A model generated the notes under the pieces. That model worked only from the letters and a program-made list of their open reading frames with translations. It did not search any database and was not told the origin of the DNA. The translations under genes were made by a program, and so were the position numbers. Shown in pieces: positions 1 to 6,270 of a stretch of DNA of 13,185 bases (positions within the stretch are counted from its first letter, which is position 1; every line of letters begins with the position of its first letter). Source of the stretch: Bacillota bacterium (lineage in GTDB: Bacteria; Bacillota; Clostridia; Oscillospirales; Acutalibacteraceae). The stretch covers positions 1 to 13,185 of the forward strand of contig JAEXDU010000242.1 of assembly GCA_023401495.1 (NCBI GenBank). Direction: 5' to 3'.

Positions 1-20
1 GGAACGGGTCGGGTAAACCA

Positions 21-53
21 AAAAGCTCTTCGCTTTTGCGAAGAGCTTTTTTT
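21..53. terminator. Intrinsic terminator of an upstream gene
   Basis: A perfect stem (AAAAGCTCTTCGC, 21-33, against GCGAAGAGCTTTT, 38-50) closes a TTTT loop and runs into a T tract up to 53. The A-rich left arm makes it usable in both directions. The gene it ends lies to the left of the window. Confidence 0.85.
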
Positions 54-312
54 ATTGATTGAATAGATGAGAATTTTTTGATAAGCCCTTATGAATGTTT
101 ACTGCAACCTCTTAAAAATACCTTAGAATCACGGTTTTCCGCATATCGTCTCATGTCTTGTCCCGCTCCTTTATATCGTGGTTTTGTAAAGCTGGGCGCC
201 ATTTTGGGGCACCACAAATTGGAAGGAGAACAAGCGGGGTAACACACATTTGGATAGTGCTCTGATATTTCCGCCCGGTTATTGTACAATCAAATAAAAT
301 TTTTTAAGGGGC
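54..312. other. Gap with no recognised gene
   Basis: These roughly 260 bases contain no reading frame with a convincing ribosome binding site or family resemblance. A 66-codon frame on the minus strand (89-289) has an unusual composition and no neighbour that would support it. A short TTGTACAA palindrome at 284-291 is the only local structure noted. Confidence 0.5.
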
Positions 313-341
313 TTGACATTTCATTGCATGATATTTATAAT
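313..341 (+). promoter_or_regulatory. Consensus sigma-A promoter of the perR-like gene
   Basis: TTGACA (313-318) and TATAAT (336-341) are both perfect and are separated by exactly 17 bp. The start point would be near 348, inside the palindrome that follows, about 30 nt upstream of the ATG at 378. Confidence 0.9.
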
Positions 342-360
342 TAGAATTAATCTAATTCTA
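342..360. promoter_or_regulatory. Palindromic operator, probable PerR/Fur box
   Basis: TAGAATTA (342-349) and TAATTCTA (353-360) form a perfect 8-bp inverted repeat around ATC. It sits directly behind the -10 box and over the expected start point, so a bound protein would block transcription. Its AT-rich, 19-bp form resembles the boxes of the Fur superfamily (the Bacillus PerR consensus is TTATAAT-N-ATTATAA), although it is not a close match to that consensus. Autoregulation by the adjacent PerR-like protein is the simplest reading; this is inference. Confidence 0.65.
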
Positions 361-377
361 GATTTAGGAGCATTACA

Positions 378-770
378 ATGACAAAAAACGCTAGAATGAT
401 TTTAGATGTGATTCAGAATTCCGATACGCATTTAACTGCCGAACAAATCTATTTACAACTAAAAGATTGTGATGCCAAGCTTGTCTTGGCAACGGTTTAC
501 AACAATCTCAATTTGCTATATAAAGAGGGGCTGATCAAAAAGGTGTCCATAGAAGGCTATCCCGACAGATTTGATAAGGCAACGAAGCATGACCATTTGG
601 TTTGTAAATATTGTGGGAAGTTATCTGATATCTGCCTGGACGATTTAACAGAACGACTGAATGCTCAGTTGGAAGAACCCATTCTGGACTATGACTTGAA
701 AATACACTACATTTGCCCGGAGTGCAAACAAAAACAGCATTCCTCAGAGCACAAGCCAGAAATCATATAG
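378..770 (+). CDS. perR: PerR-type Fur-family peroxide/metal-responsive repressor
   Basis: This 130-residue Fur-superfamily repressor has an N-terminal winged helix (about residues 1-65, with ATVYNNL in the recognition region) and a C-terminal metal-binding half. The five regulatory-site ligands known from Bacillus PerR are all recognisable: H18, D66, H71, H73 and D84. So are the four cysteines of the structural zinc site, C76/C79 (CKYC) and C113/C116 (CPEC). The Asp at D84, where Fur proteins usually have Glu, favours PerR, which senses peroxide by iron-catalysed His oxidation. The protein is about 15 residues shorter than Bacillus PerR, mostly at the N terminus. The ATG follows TTTAGGAGC at good spacing. 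The gene is probably co-transcribed with the QueD-like gene 57 bp downstream. Assignment to Fur is near certain; the PerR subtype rests on motif comparison and could be another Fur-type sensor. Confidence 0.85.
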   Translation: MTKNARMILDVIQNSDTHLTAEQIYLQLKDCDAKLVLATVYNNLNLLYKEGLIKKVSIEGYPDRFDKATKHDHLVCKYCGKLSDICLDDLTERLNAQLEEPILDYDLKIHYICPECKQKQHSSEHKPEII

Positions 771-827
771 GTCACACAGCAAAAGAAAAATTGCTTGGAC
801 AATATCAATTTTAAAGGAGGAATTTTT

Positions 828-1304
828 ATGCGTTCCATTACCAAATTAAACATCCAGTATGCCCACCGTTTTTTGAATTATGAAGGGGAAGCGCAGTATC
901 TTCACGGACATACCGGGCTGCTTACCATTGAAGTTGAGGGTGATGTCGATGCCAGAACAGGATTTGTTTATCCCTGCAACAGCATCAAACGGATTGCCTG
1001 GGATTTCCTGAAAAACTTTGATCATGCCCTGATTTTGCAGGAAGAAGATCCGCTGCTGCCGGAGATTCTCAAAGTTTACGAGGCACAGGGGATTCGAAAT
1101 GGCGCCGAAACGAATACGATGGTTGGGGAACCTTTCGAAAACGAATTGGCGAAAGCTTATCCGGAGTGTCGTTTGGTCGTTGTCAAAAAAGTTGCTACCT
1201 GCGAGAATCTGATTGAGGTATTCTATAGCCTTTTGAAAGATAAAGTCAATATCAAAAAAATGACTTTTGCGTCCGGTGACAACTGCGCTTCTGCTGAGTT
1301 TTAA
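828..1304 (+). CDS. Divergent QueD/6-pyruvoyl-tetrahydropterin synthase-fold protein
   Basis: This is a 158-residue member of the PTPS/QueD (T-fold) family, whose catalytic members act on dihydroneopterin triphosphate, for example making 6-carboxytetrahydropterin for queuosine. The three zinc ligands are present: H13 (YAHRF) and H26/H28 (LHGHTG). So are the Asp-His pair D65-H66 (FDHAL) and a CENL motif typical of the helix before the second strand pair. However, the Cys that precedes HGH in E. coli QueD (KCGRLHGH) is replaced (EAQYLHGH), and the Glu near the C terminus that anchors the pterin appears to be Ala. An insertion of about 35 residues follows the DH motif. The start is the ATG at 828, 7 nt after AAAGGAGG; an upstream in-frame TTG at 795 has no such site. 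It lies behind the PerR-like gene and ends before a bidirectional terminator. The fold is well supported, but the reaction is unknown. Confidence 0.75.
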   Translation: MRSITKLNIQYAHRFLNYEGEAQYLHGHTGLLTIEVEGDVDARTGFVYPCNSIKRIAWDFLKNFDHALILQEEDPLLPEILKVYEAQGIRNGAETNTMVGEPFENELAKAYPECRLVVVKKVATCENLIEVFYSLLKDKVNIKKMTFASGDNCASAEF

Positions 1305-1371
1305 TTTTAAACGAAATTCCGATGCTGCAAAGTAAAGGAATGAGCTTACACACATTTTTAAAGATCATAAC

Positions 1372-1410
1372 AAAACATGGCGGCATCAAAAGATGCCGCC
1401 ATGTTTTGTT
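1372..1410. terminator. Bidirectional terminator between convergent genes
   Basis: AAAACATGGCGGCATC (1372-1387) pairs perfectly over 16 bp with 1392-1407 around an AAAA loop, and TTTTGTT follows. The T run on either strand suits the convergent arrangement of the QueD-like gene (plus) and the glycosylase (minus). Confidence 0.9.
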
Positions 1411-1431
1411 ATTCTATGCTGCCGCTGCGGG

Positions 1432-1935
1432 TCAGCTTTCCTGTAAAAAAGGCAGGATAACCCGGTATTCTTCCAGCAGGCGTTCCATCGGGTATCTGCC
1501 GCGGTTCGCGGGGCTGGTGGAGGGCAAAGGGATAAACGGCAGAGCTATATCGGGCAGCCAGGCGGAACGGTAAAAAGAAGCCGCTTTGCCGCCGGTGGTA
1601 AACACCGCCCGAAGCTCGGCCGTCTGCAGGATCGGGGTCAGGTCATTCAGGGCCGGTTCCGAAATACTGGAATCGTCCGCCCCCTCGATGGAACAGCTTT
1701 TCAGTACGTCCCACAGGGCGATTCTGTTTTTGAGAAGAAAATCCGTTTTTTCCTGATTCGTTTTCGGGAGGTCGCAGCCGAGCAGAGCGGCAAGCACCGG
1801 CCAGAATCGGTTCTGCGGGTGGGCATAATAAAAAGCCTGTTCCCTGGATTTGGGGGACGGGATCGAACCGAGAATCAGGATTTTGGAGTTTTCGTTATAG
1901 ATAGGGGGGATGGTATGTTCAACAATGCTTTTCAT
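1432..1935 (-). CDS. Hypoxanthine/uracil-type DNA glycosylase (UDG superfamily, family 6-like)
   Basis: The 167-residue product belongs to the uracil-DNA glycosylase superfamily. It resembles the family-6 hypoxanthine-DNA glycosylases, which remove deaminated adenine (hypoxanthine) from DNA for base-excision repair. The signature LGSIPSPKSREQAFYYAHP (residues 22-40), continuing into QNRFW with Asn at 42, matches the family's active-site region. LWDVLKSCSIEGADDSSI (74-91) and LPSTSPANR (137-145) supply the other base-pocket and DNA-contact motifs. The length is normal for the family. Its ATG overlaps the end of the cca frame by 17 bp and has only a weak ribosome site, so translation is probably coupled to cca. 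Substrate preference (hypoxanthine versus uracil) is inferred from family resemblance. Confidence 0.85.
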   Translation of the reverse strand: MKSIVEHTIPPIYNENSKILILGSIPSPKSREQAFYYAHPQNRFWPVLAALLGCDLPKTNQEKTDFLLKNRIALWDVLKSCSIEGADDSSISEPALNDLTPILQTAELRAVFTTGGKAASFYRSAWLPDIALPFIPLPSTSPANRGRYPMERLLEEYRVILPFLQES

Positions 1936-3262
1936 GCAGTGTCTGCTTTGCCAGATTCAGCAAAGCCTCCTTTTCATTTGGAATTTTTCCGTTGATGACT
2001 GCATCCAGCAGCCTTGTCAGCAGCGCGCCTACCTTTGGCCCGGGAGGAATGCCGAGAGCAATCAGGTCGTTCCCGCTCACATTTAAATCCTTTAGGGAAA
2101 AGCACTGCCGCTCTGACAGGATCTGTTCCAAAATCGGGCGTACGGCGTCGATCTGATCCAGCCGGTCGCGGTAAGCGGGATTCTGGGCAAGGCTGTCCGC
2201 CCGTTTGATCTCCAGCAGGGCGCGAAAATCCTCTTCGCCCATTCGGTTCAGCCGCCGGCGAATCCATGCGGCGCAGGGCTGCAGAGGCATGTCGTGTATG
2301 CGGACCAGTGTGCTGACCCGGCGGATGGTCTTTCCGTCCAGCCGAAGCCGGTAGAGCGCCTGCTCTGCCAGCTGTACGCTGACTGCGCCGTGCCCGTAAA
2401 AATGCCCGACTCCCTTTTTGTCACTGGTAAAGGTGTGGGGTTTGCCGCTGTCGTGCAGCAAAATGGCAAGGCGAAGCACAGGGTCGGCAGGCGTTGCGTC
2501 CAGCGCGTGCAGCGTATGCTCCCAAACGTCGTAAATGTGGTGCGGATTGTGCTGCTCAAAGCCGATCATCGGCAAAATTTCCGGCAGAATCTGCCCGATG
2601 ACCAGCGGGAATTCCCGCAGAATCTGCGCGGCGTTTTGTCCGCACAGCAGCTTGACCAGCTCGGCGCTGATCCTTTCTTTGGCAATGTGATCCAGCAGCT
2701 CCCGATGGGTGTTCATGCTCTGTGCCGTTTTTTTATCCGGATGGAGTCCAAGCACAGCGCAGAAACGCAATCCGCGCAGAATCCGCAGAGCGTCCTCTTC
2801 AAAACGGCGGTCGGGGTCTCCCACGCACCGCAGGATTTTTTGCCGCAGGTCCTCCTGTCCGCCAAAGCAATCGATCAGTCCGTTCTGCTCGGAATAGGCC
2901 ATGGCGTTGATCGTGAAATCCCTGCGGGACAGATCGTCCGTCAGGCTGCCGGTAAAGCAGACGCTGTCCGGCCGCCGGTTGTCGGAGTATGTGCCGTCGA
3001 TGCGGTAGGTGGTGATTTCCACCGCCATCCCGCTGGAAAGCGCGGTGACGGTGCCATGCCTCAGTCCGGTTTCCAGCAGCCTCAGGTCAGACAGAGCCAG
3101 CTTCACTTCCTCCGGCCTGGCCGAGGTGGTGATGTCCCAATCTTTCGGGGAAAGGCCGAGCAGGCTGTCTCGAACGCATCCGCCCACGACAGAGGCTTCA
3201 TATCCTGCCGTATTGAAGCGATGCAGAATTTCCTGCACCGGGAAAGGAATATCCAGTTTCAT
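1919..3262 (-). CDS. cca: CCA tRNA nucleotidyltransferase with HD domain
   Basis: This 447-residue class II nucleotidyltransferase adds or repairs the 3' CCA end of tRNA. The N-terminal palm shows GGCVRD (residues 27-32) and the metal-binding DWD (41-43). RRDFTINAMA (113-122) and EDALRILRGLRF (156-167) follow, the latter being the EDxxRxxR motif that guides nucleotide choice in CCA enzymes. The C-terminal half carries an HD-type phosphohydrolase domain with H249, LLHDSGKP (268-275) and a YGHGA motif, as in many clostridial CCA enzymes. A poly(A) polymerase of the same superfamily is the alternative, but the EDxxR motif and the absence of a second homologue here favour CCA addition. It is the first gene of a two-gene unit with the glycosylase, and a structured leader lies upstream. 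Confidence 0.9.
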   Translation of the reverse strand: MKLDIPFPVQEILHRFNTAGYEASVVGGCVRDSLLGLSPKDWDITTSARPEEVKLALSDLRLLETGLRHGTVTALSSGMAVEITTYRIDGTYSDNRRPDSVCFTGSLTDDLSRRDFTINAMAYSEQNGLIDCFGGQEDLRQKILRCVGDPDRRFEEDALRILRGLRFCAVLGLHPDKKTAQSMNTHRELLDHIAKERISAELVKLLCGQNAAQILREFPLVIGQILPEILPMIGFEQHNPHHIYDVWEHTLHALDATPADPVLRLAILLHDSGKPHTFTSDKKGVGHFYGHGAVSVQLAEQALYRLRLDGKTIRRVSTLVRIHDMPLQPCAAWIRRRLNRMGEEDFRALLEIKRADSLAQNPAYRDRLDQIDAVRPILEQILSERQCFSLKDLNVSGNDLIALGIPPGPKVGALLTRLLDAVINGKIPNEKEALLNLAKQTLHEKHC

Positions 3263-3377
3263 AAGTACGCCTACTTTCTGTAAGCAGATATCGTGAAATA
3301 TTTGAATGGTATCTTTACCTTATTCTGTTTTGATAACCAAATTATGAAGTGGTTTCTTTACAGCGATATCACAGAGC

Positions 3378-3456
3378 TTCTGCTGGCGCGGAACTTGCCC
3401 CTCATACTGGGGCAGGCCTGCGCCAGCAGAATTTCTATACGGAGAATCCGTAGAAA
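3378..3456 (-). promoter_or_regulatory. Structured leader upstream of cca (two hairpins)
   Basis: Two adjacent hairpins lie in the presumed 5' leader of cca. The larger has a perfect 12-bp outer stem (3378-3389 with 3420-3431, TTCTGCTGGCGC). Inside it is a 6-bp stem (3396-3401 with 3409-3414, TGCCCC/GGGGCA), separated by an asymmetric internal loop and capped by 7 nt. The smaller (3432-3456) has ACGGA/TCCGT around GAA with a short bulged extension. On the minus strand neither hairpin is followed by a T tract, so they are not simple terminators. No known riboswitch class was recognised. A cis-acting leader or a small RNA are both possible. Confidence 0.55.
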
Positions 3457-3484
3457 AAATTCATTCTTTTACATTTTTATATTG

Positions 3485-3513
3485 ATTATACCATAAAAAG
3501 CCGACCGCGTTAA
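3485..3513 (-). promoter_or_regulatory. Extended -10 promoter for the cca unit
   Basis: On the minus strand TGGTATAAT supplies a perfect -10 (3485-3490) with the extended TG. TTAACG (3508-3513) lies 17 bp upstream as a moderate -35. The start would be near 3478, giving a leader of about 215 nt to the cca ATG at 3262. The promoter overlaps the terminator and last codons of the germination operon. Confidence 0.6.
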
Positions 3514-3523
3514 TAAGTCAGCC
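3495..3523 (-). terminator. Terminator of the germination operon
   Basis: On the minus strand GGCTGAC (3517-3523) pairs with GTCGGC (3500-3505, one G-T pair), and TTTTT (3495-3499) follows. The stem overlaps the last codons and stop of the small membrane protein gene. The stem is short, so termination may be partial. Confidence 0.6.
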
Positions 3524-3719
3524 CCACTTTTGTCATGACATCCCCAATCAGCATCAAAATACTCGGGATGGGTACTTCCAGATTGCGCAGGATGGCTACA
3601 GAACAAACGATCACGAATAAAACGCCGTAAATGATCAGATCGCGCTTGTTCTTTTCCCGGATTAAGGGAGGAAGATCGATGGCGAGAATGATGAGAAAAA
3701 CCAATATCAGTAAAAACAT
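3510..3719 (-). CDS. Small two-helix membrane protein, GerA-operon D-subunit type
   Basis: The 69-residue product has two hydrophobic segments: residues 1-17 (MFLLILVFLIILAID) and about 26-43 (LIIYGVLFVIVCSVAI), joined by a basic loop (REKNKRD). Two-helix proteins of about 70-75 residues are known from some Bacillus and clostridial germinant receptor operons. They are called D subunits there and modulate receptor function rather than being essential. I chose the ATG at 3719 because AAAGGAGA sits 7 nt upstream of it. An in-frame ATG at 3740 would add seven residues (MKERRRA) but would place that ribosome site inside the gene. It is the last gene of the ger operon, 17 bp after gerB. The family match rests on size, topology and position, not on a diagnostic motif. 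Confidence 0.75.
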   Translation of the reverse strand: MFLLILVFLIILAIDLPPLIREKNKRDLIIYGVLFVIVCSVAILRNLEVPIPSILMLIGDVMTKVGLTY

Positions 3720-3736
3720 AGCCCGTCTCCTTTCTT

Positions 3737-5104
3737 TCAAACGGACTGCGACCGGTAAGACCCGGAGCCGGAGGACTTGGGTCTGGACTGCGATTGGGAA
3801 TCCCGGCCCTGCTTTGCTCCGGACGACGAACCGGATTTTGACTGGGATTTGGAATCCCCCTGTTCCTTGGAATCAGAGGGTGATTTGGAATCCGACTGCT
3901 TTCCTGCGTCGGAAGGGGATTTTGAGCCGGATTGTGATCCGGAACCGGACTGCGGTGAGGCTGCGGATTTTGATTCGGAGGAACCGCTTTGATTCTCACT
4001 TCCGGTTTGTCTTTTGCGGGTCATCCCGCGGAATTTGGCAATGATCAAAGTGACCAGCGGCAGAATGATCTCAAAGATCGGCCAGACCAGCGGGACGATC
4101 TTCTGCCCGGATTCATTGTGGGCCAGAGAGTTTGGGTACAGAATAAAGCCGGAGGTGACCGCCAAAGCGCCGATCAGCAGAATCAAGCGGCGGTGATCCT
4201 GAAAGCGCAAAATCTGTTTTGCACTGATCACCGTCACATAATAGAGCCATGTGACTTTAAAAAATAACAGAGCGATCAGAATAAAGGCGAATACAATTTC
4301 CATGCGGCTGAGTGTCTGGGTGACGCTGACCATGCGCAGAGTCTCGAAAGATGGCATGGAAAATAGAGAAATCGTGTTCCCAAGCACGGCGATGTCGCGC
4401 ATGACAACGAGAAGAATCGTGATGCAGCCGATGACGACCCCGCCGAAGAAAACGGGGAAGAAGCCGCGTTTCCCGGTTTGTACATGGTTTGTCGTCATTA
4501 AAAAGATGACGACTTCGGCAAATGGAATCGTGATGACGATATTGGTGGATTGAACATACTTTTTGGGTTTCAGGTCCATCATTGGCAAAAAGTTTTCAAA
4601 ATCCATCAGATTCAATGTGAGAATGATCGTCGCGATGACAATCAGCAGGCAGATCACCGTCATGAAAAAGCCGTACTTTACCATCTGGCGCAGCCCGCCC
4701 ACATAAACGGCCCAGGCCGAAGTCAAGAGAAAGGTAAACGAGAGAACGACCAGCGGTGTCTGGGGCATGATGGTCGCTTTGACAAACTCGCTTAAATCGC
4801 TCAGGTTCAATGAGGTTAAAATGAAAAAGAACAGTACATACAATCCGCAGAAAAAATTGCCCAGGTATTTTCCGTATATCGTCTGCAGAATCCCGAACAG
4901 ATTTTTGGAGGGGAAGCTCTCAATCAGTCTGGCGTATACCCAAACCACAGGGCAGCAGATGATCAGGGCAAACAGAACGACGATCCAGGAGTCCTGACGG
5001 GTGATCGAAACAAAGAAAGAGGACAGCAGGGACGAAGACTGAATATAGCAAGCCACGGCAAACATAAAATCCAGACCGTGGACCTTTTTCGATTCCGCTT
5101 TCAT
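3737..5104 (-). CDS. gerB: Germinant receptor B subunit (GerB/YndE family) with Ser-rich tail
   Basis: This inner-membrane subunit belongs to the amino-acid/polyamine permease-like GerB family and is thought to form the ligand-binding part of the spore germinant receptor. About ten membrane segments occupy residues 10-360, starting with FMFAVACYIQSSSLLSSFF. Typical features are WIVVLFALI, a conserved region near FPSKNLFGILQTIYGKYLG, and a late HNESGQKIVPLVWPIFE block. GerB proteins are normally about 365 residues; this one continues for 88 more (368-455). The tail is low-complexity and about 40 percent Ser, with Gly, Gln, Lys and Asp in SGSQSG/SKSPSD-like repeats. The start overlaps the gerC stop by ATGA, with GAGAGAGGG upstream. 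The orientation GerA-GerC-GerB is one of the usual orders. The ligand cannot be predicted. Confidence 0.92.
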   Translation of the reverse strand: MKAESKKVHGLDFMFAVACYIQSSSLLSSFFVSITRQDSWIVVLFALIICCPVVWVYARLIESFPSKNLFGILQTIYGKYLGNFFCGLYVLFFFILTSLNLSDLSEFVKATIMPQTPLVVLSFTFLLTSAWAVYVGGLRQMVKYGFFMTVICLLIVIATIILTLNLMDFENFLPMMDLKPKKYVQSTNIVITIPFAEVVIFLMTTNHVQTGKRGFFPVFFGGVVIGCITILLVVMRDIAVLGNTISLFSMPSFETLRMVSVTQTLSRMEIVFAFILIALLFFKVTWLYYVTVISAKQILRFQDHRRLILLIGALAVTSGFILYPNSLAHNESGQKIVPLVWPIFEIILPLVTLIIAKFRGMTRKRQTGSENQSGSSESKSAASPQSGSGSQSGSKSPSDAGKQSDSKSPSDSKEQGDSKSQSKSGSSSGAKQGRDSQSQSRPKSSGSGSYRSQSV

Positions 5105-6270
5105 TCATGACCCTCTCTCATATTCAAAGATTCCGAAATTTTACCGCTGGAGCCCAGATTCGTTTCTACCTCCAGTTCCAATCGGACTTTGGGGTAGATG
5201 CTGGCCCAGGCGTCCTCCATCGTTTTCCACTCCTTCGGCTGGTATTTGTGAATATGGGCGCCGATTCCGTAAATATCGGCCTGCAGGCGCTGCGACTCTG
5301 CAAAGCAGGCTTTGATTTTGGTTTCCAGATCCTCTTTCGCCTTTTCATTGACCAGTGAAATCACCTTGTTGATATCCATACTGCGAAAATTCTGCAAGGC
5401 ACCGATGGTGAGGGTTGTGTTTACCTTTAGTTTAAAGGTGACATTTCCTTGGTCATCGAGCTGAATTTCCTGCTTACAGATCGATTTCGTGATTTTCAGA
5501 TCGGCGTTGCCAAGCTCTGTTACAAGCTGAACACTGCCGCCGTTGACTTCTCCCATACTGAGGATATAGCCCTGCATTTGATACATATCCATCATTCCAA
5601 CCAGAACGTCGTCCTTAAAAACGGCCATGCCGCTGAAATTAAGGGACTGCAGGCCATCCTCTTCTTTCCGTTCCACCACCAGCGTTACGGGAGCAGTCGA
5701 ACGGTCCACCAGCCGAGAGGTGAACTGCAGCATGTTGGTGCTGGAATAAGGGGAAATTGCCCGCTCGTTCATAATCATTCTGGACAGGGCGACAGAAGGA
5801 ATTTTGTCCTGCACGGTTTCGGTGGTCAGAATGGATCTCGCGTCGTTTTTGGCGACCAGAACCCAAACCTCCATGCGGGTTTCCGTATTTCTCATAAAGC
5901 TGTCCAGATATGGTTTTACCCCGGATTTCGCCACATCACTGCCGAAGATAATCACCTGATTATGCTGTAAAAAAAGTTGACGGCTGTTTCCATACCGAAG
6001 CGCATCGATTCCGCCCAGAACAAATCGATCTTGCGCTTCCCGGATCAAATAGGGAGCAGCTTCCCCTCCGCCGCCCTCTTTTTTTGAGCCGTTCTGAACC
6101 GATGCGATCTGGAAGCTGAGATCCAGATTCCCGGGCTCCCTGCTTGAATCGATTCCTACGCCGGTGACAATGGAAAGACTGTCCAGCTCCCTGTTGTCCC
6201 AGCATCCCGTTGTGCACAGAAGGGTGCTGCACAAAAGCATAGCGAAAATAAGCTTGAGCTTTTGCTTCAT
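5101..6270 (-). CDS. gerC: Germinant receptor C subunit, lipoprotein (GerC family)
   Basis: A 389-residue GerC-family lipoprotein, the peripheral subunit of the spore germinant receptor, held on the outer face of the inner spore membrane. The N terminus is a lipoprotein signal: basic MKQKLK, a hydrophobic stretch, and a lipobox TTGC with the modified Cys at 23, followed by the family-typical WDNRELD and IVTGVGID. The middle contains the ALSRMIMNERAISPY and LNFSGMAVFKDDVLVG motifs seen in GerC proteins. The C-terminal domain ends with a MEDAWASIYPKVRLELEVETN-type segment (split here for length). The ATG overlaps the gerA stop by 4 bp and has GAGGGGGA upstream. GerC needs diacylglycerol addition for function in Bacillus; the signal predicts the same here. 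Confidence 0.93.
   Translation of the reverse strand: MKQKLKLIFAMLLCSTLLCTTGCWDNRELDSLSIVTGVGIDSSREPGNLDLSFQIASVQNGSKKEGGGGEAAPYLIREAQDRFVLGGIDALRYGNSRQLFLQHNQVIIFGSDVAKSGVKPYLDSFMRNTETRMEVWVLVAKNDARSILTTETVQDKIPSVALSRMIMNERAISPYSSTNMLQFTSRLVDRSTAPVTLVVERKEEDGLQSLNFSGMAVFKDDVLVGMMDMYQMQGYILSMGEVNGGSVQLVTELGNADLKITKSICKQEIQLDDQGNVTFKLKVNTTLTIGALQNFRSMDINKVISLVNEKAKEDLETKIKACFAESQRLQADIYGIGAHIHKYQPKEWKTMEDAWASIYPKVRLELEVETNLGSSGKISESLNMREGHE

Noticed and set aside
202..262. Possible third copy of the ~50-nt repeat near GAACAAGCGGGGTAACACA
   Set aside because: Similarity to the copies at 8493 and 9374 is too short and gapped to be convincing.
89..289. 66-codon minus-strand frame in the left gap
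   Set aside because: No ribosome site, no family resemblance, and no promoter; composition does not look coding.
846..1355. 169-codon minus-strand frame opposite the QueD-like gene
   Set aside because: Exact shadow of a gene with a strong ribosome site and conserved motifs.
2294..3283. 329-codon plus-strand frame opposite cca
   Set aside because: Long only because of the GC-rich coding strand opposite; the cca frame has all family motifs.
3777..3992. Acidic plus-strand frame rich in Asp, Glu and Ser
   Set aside because: Antisense reading of the Ser-rich tail of GerB; its repeats mirror that tail.
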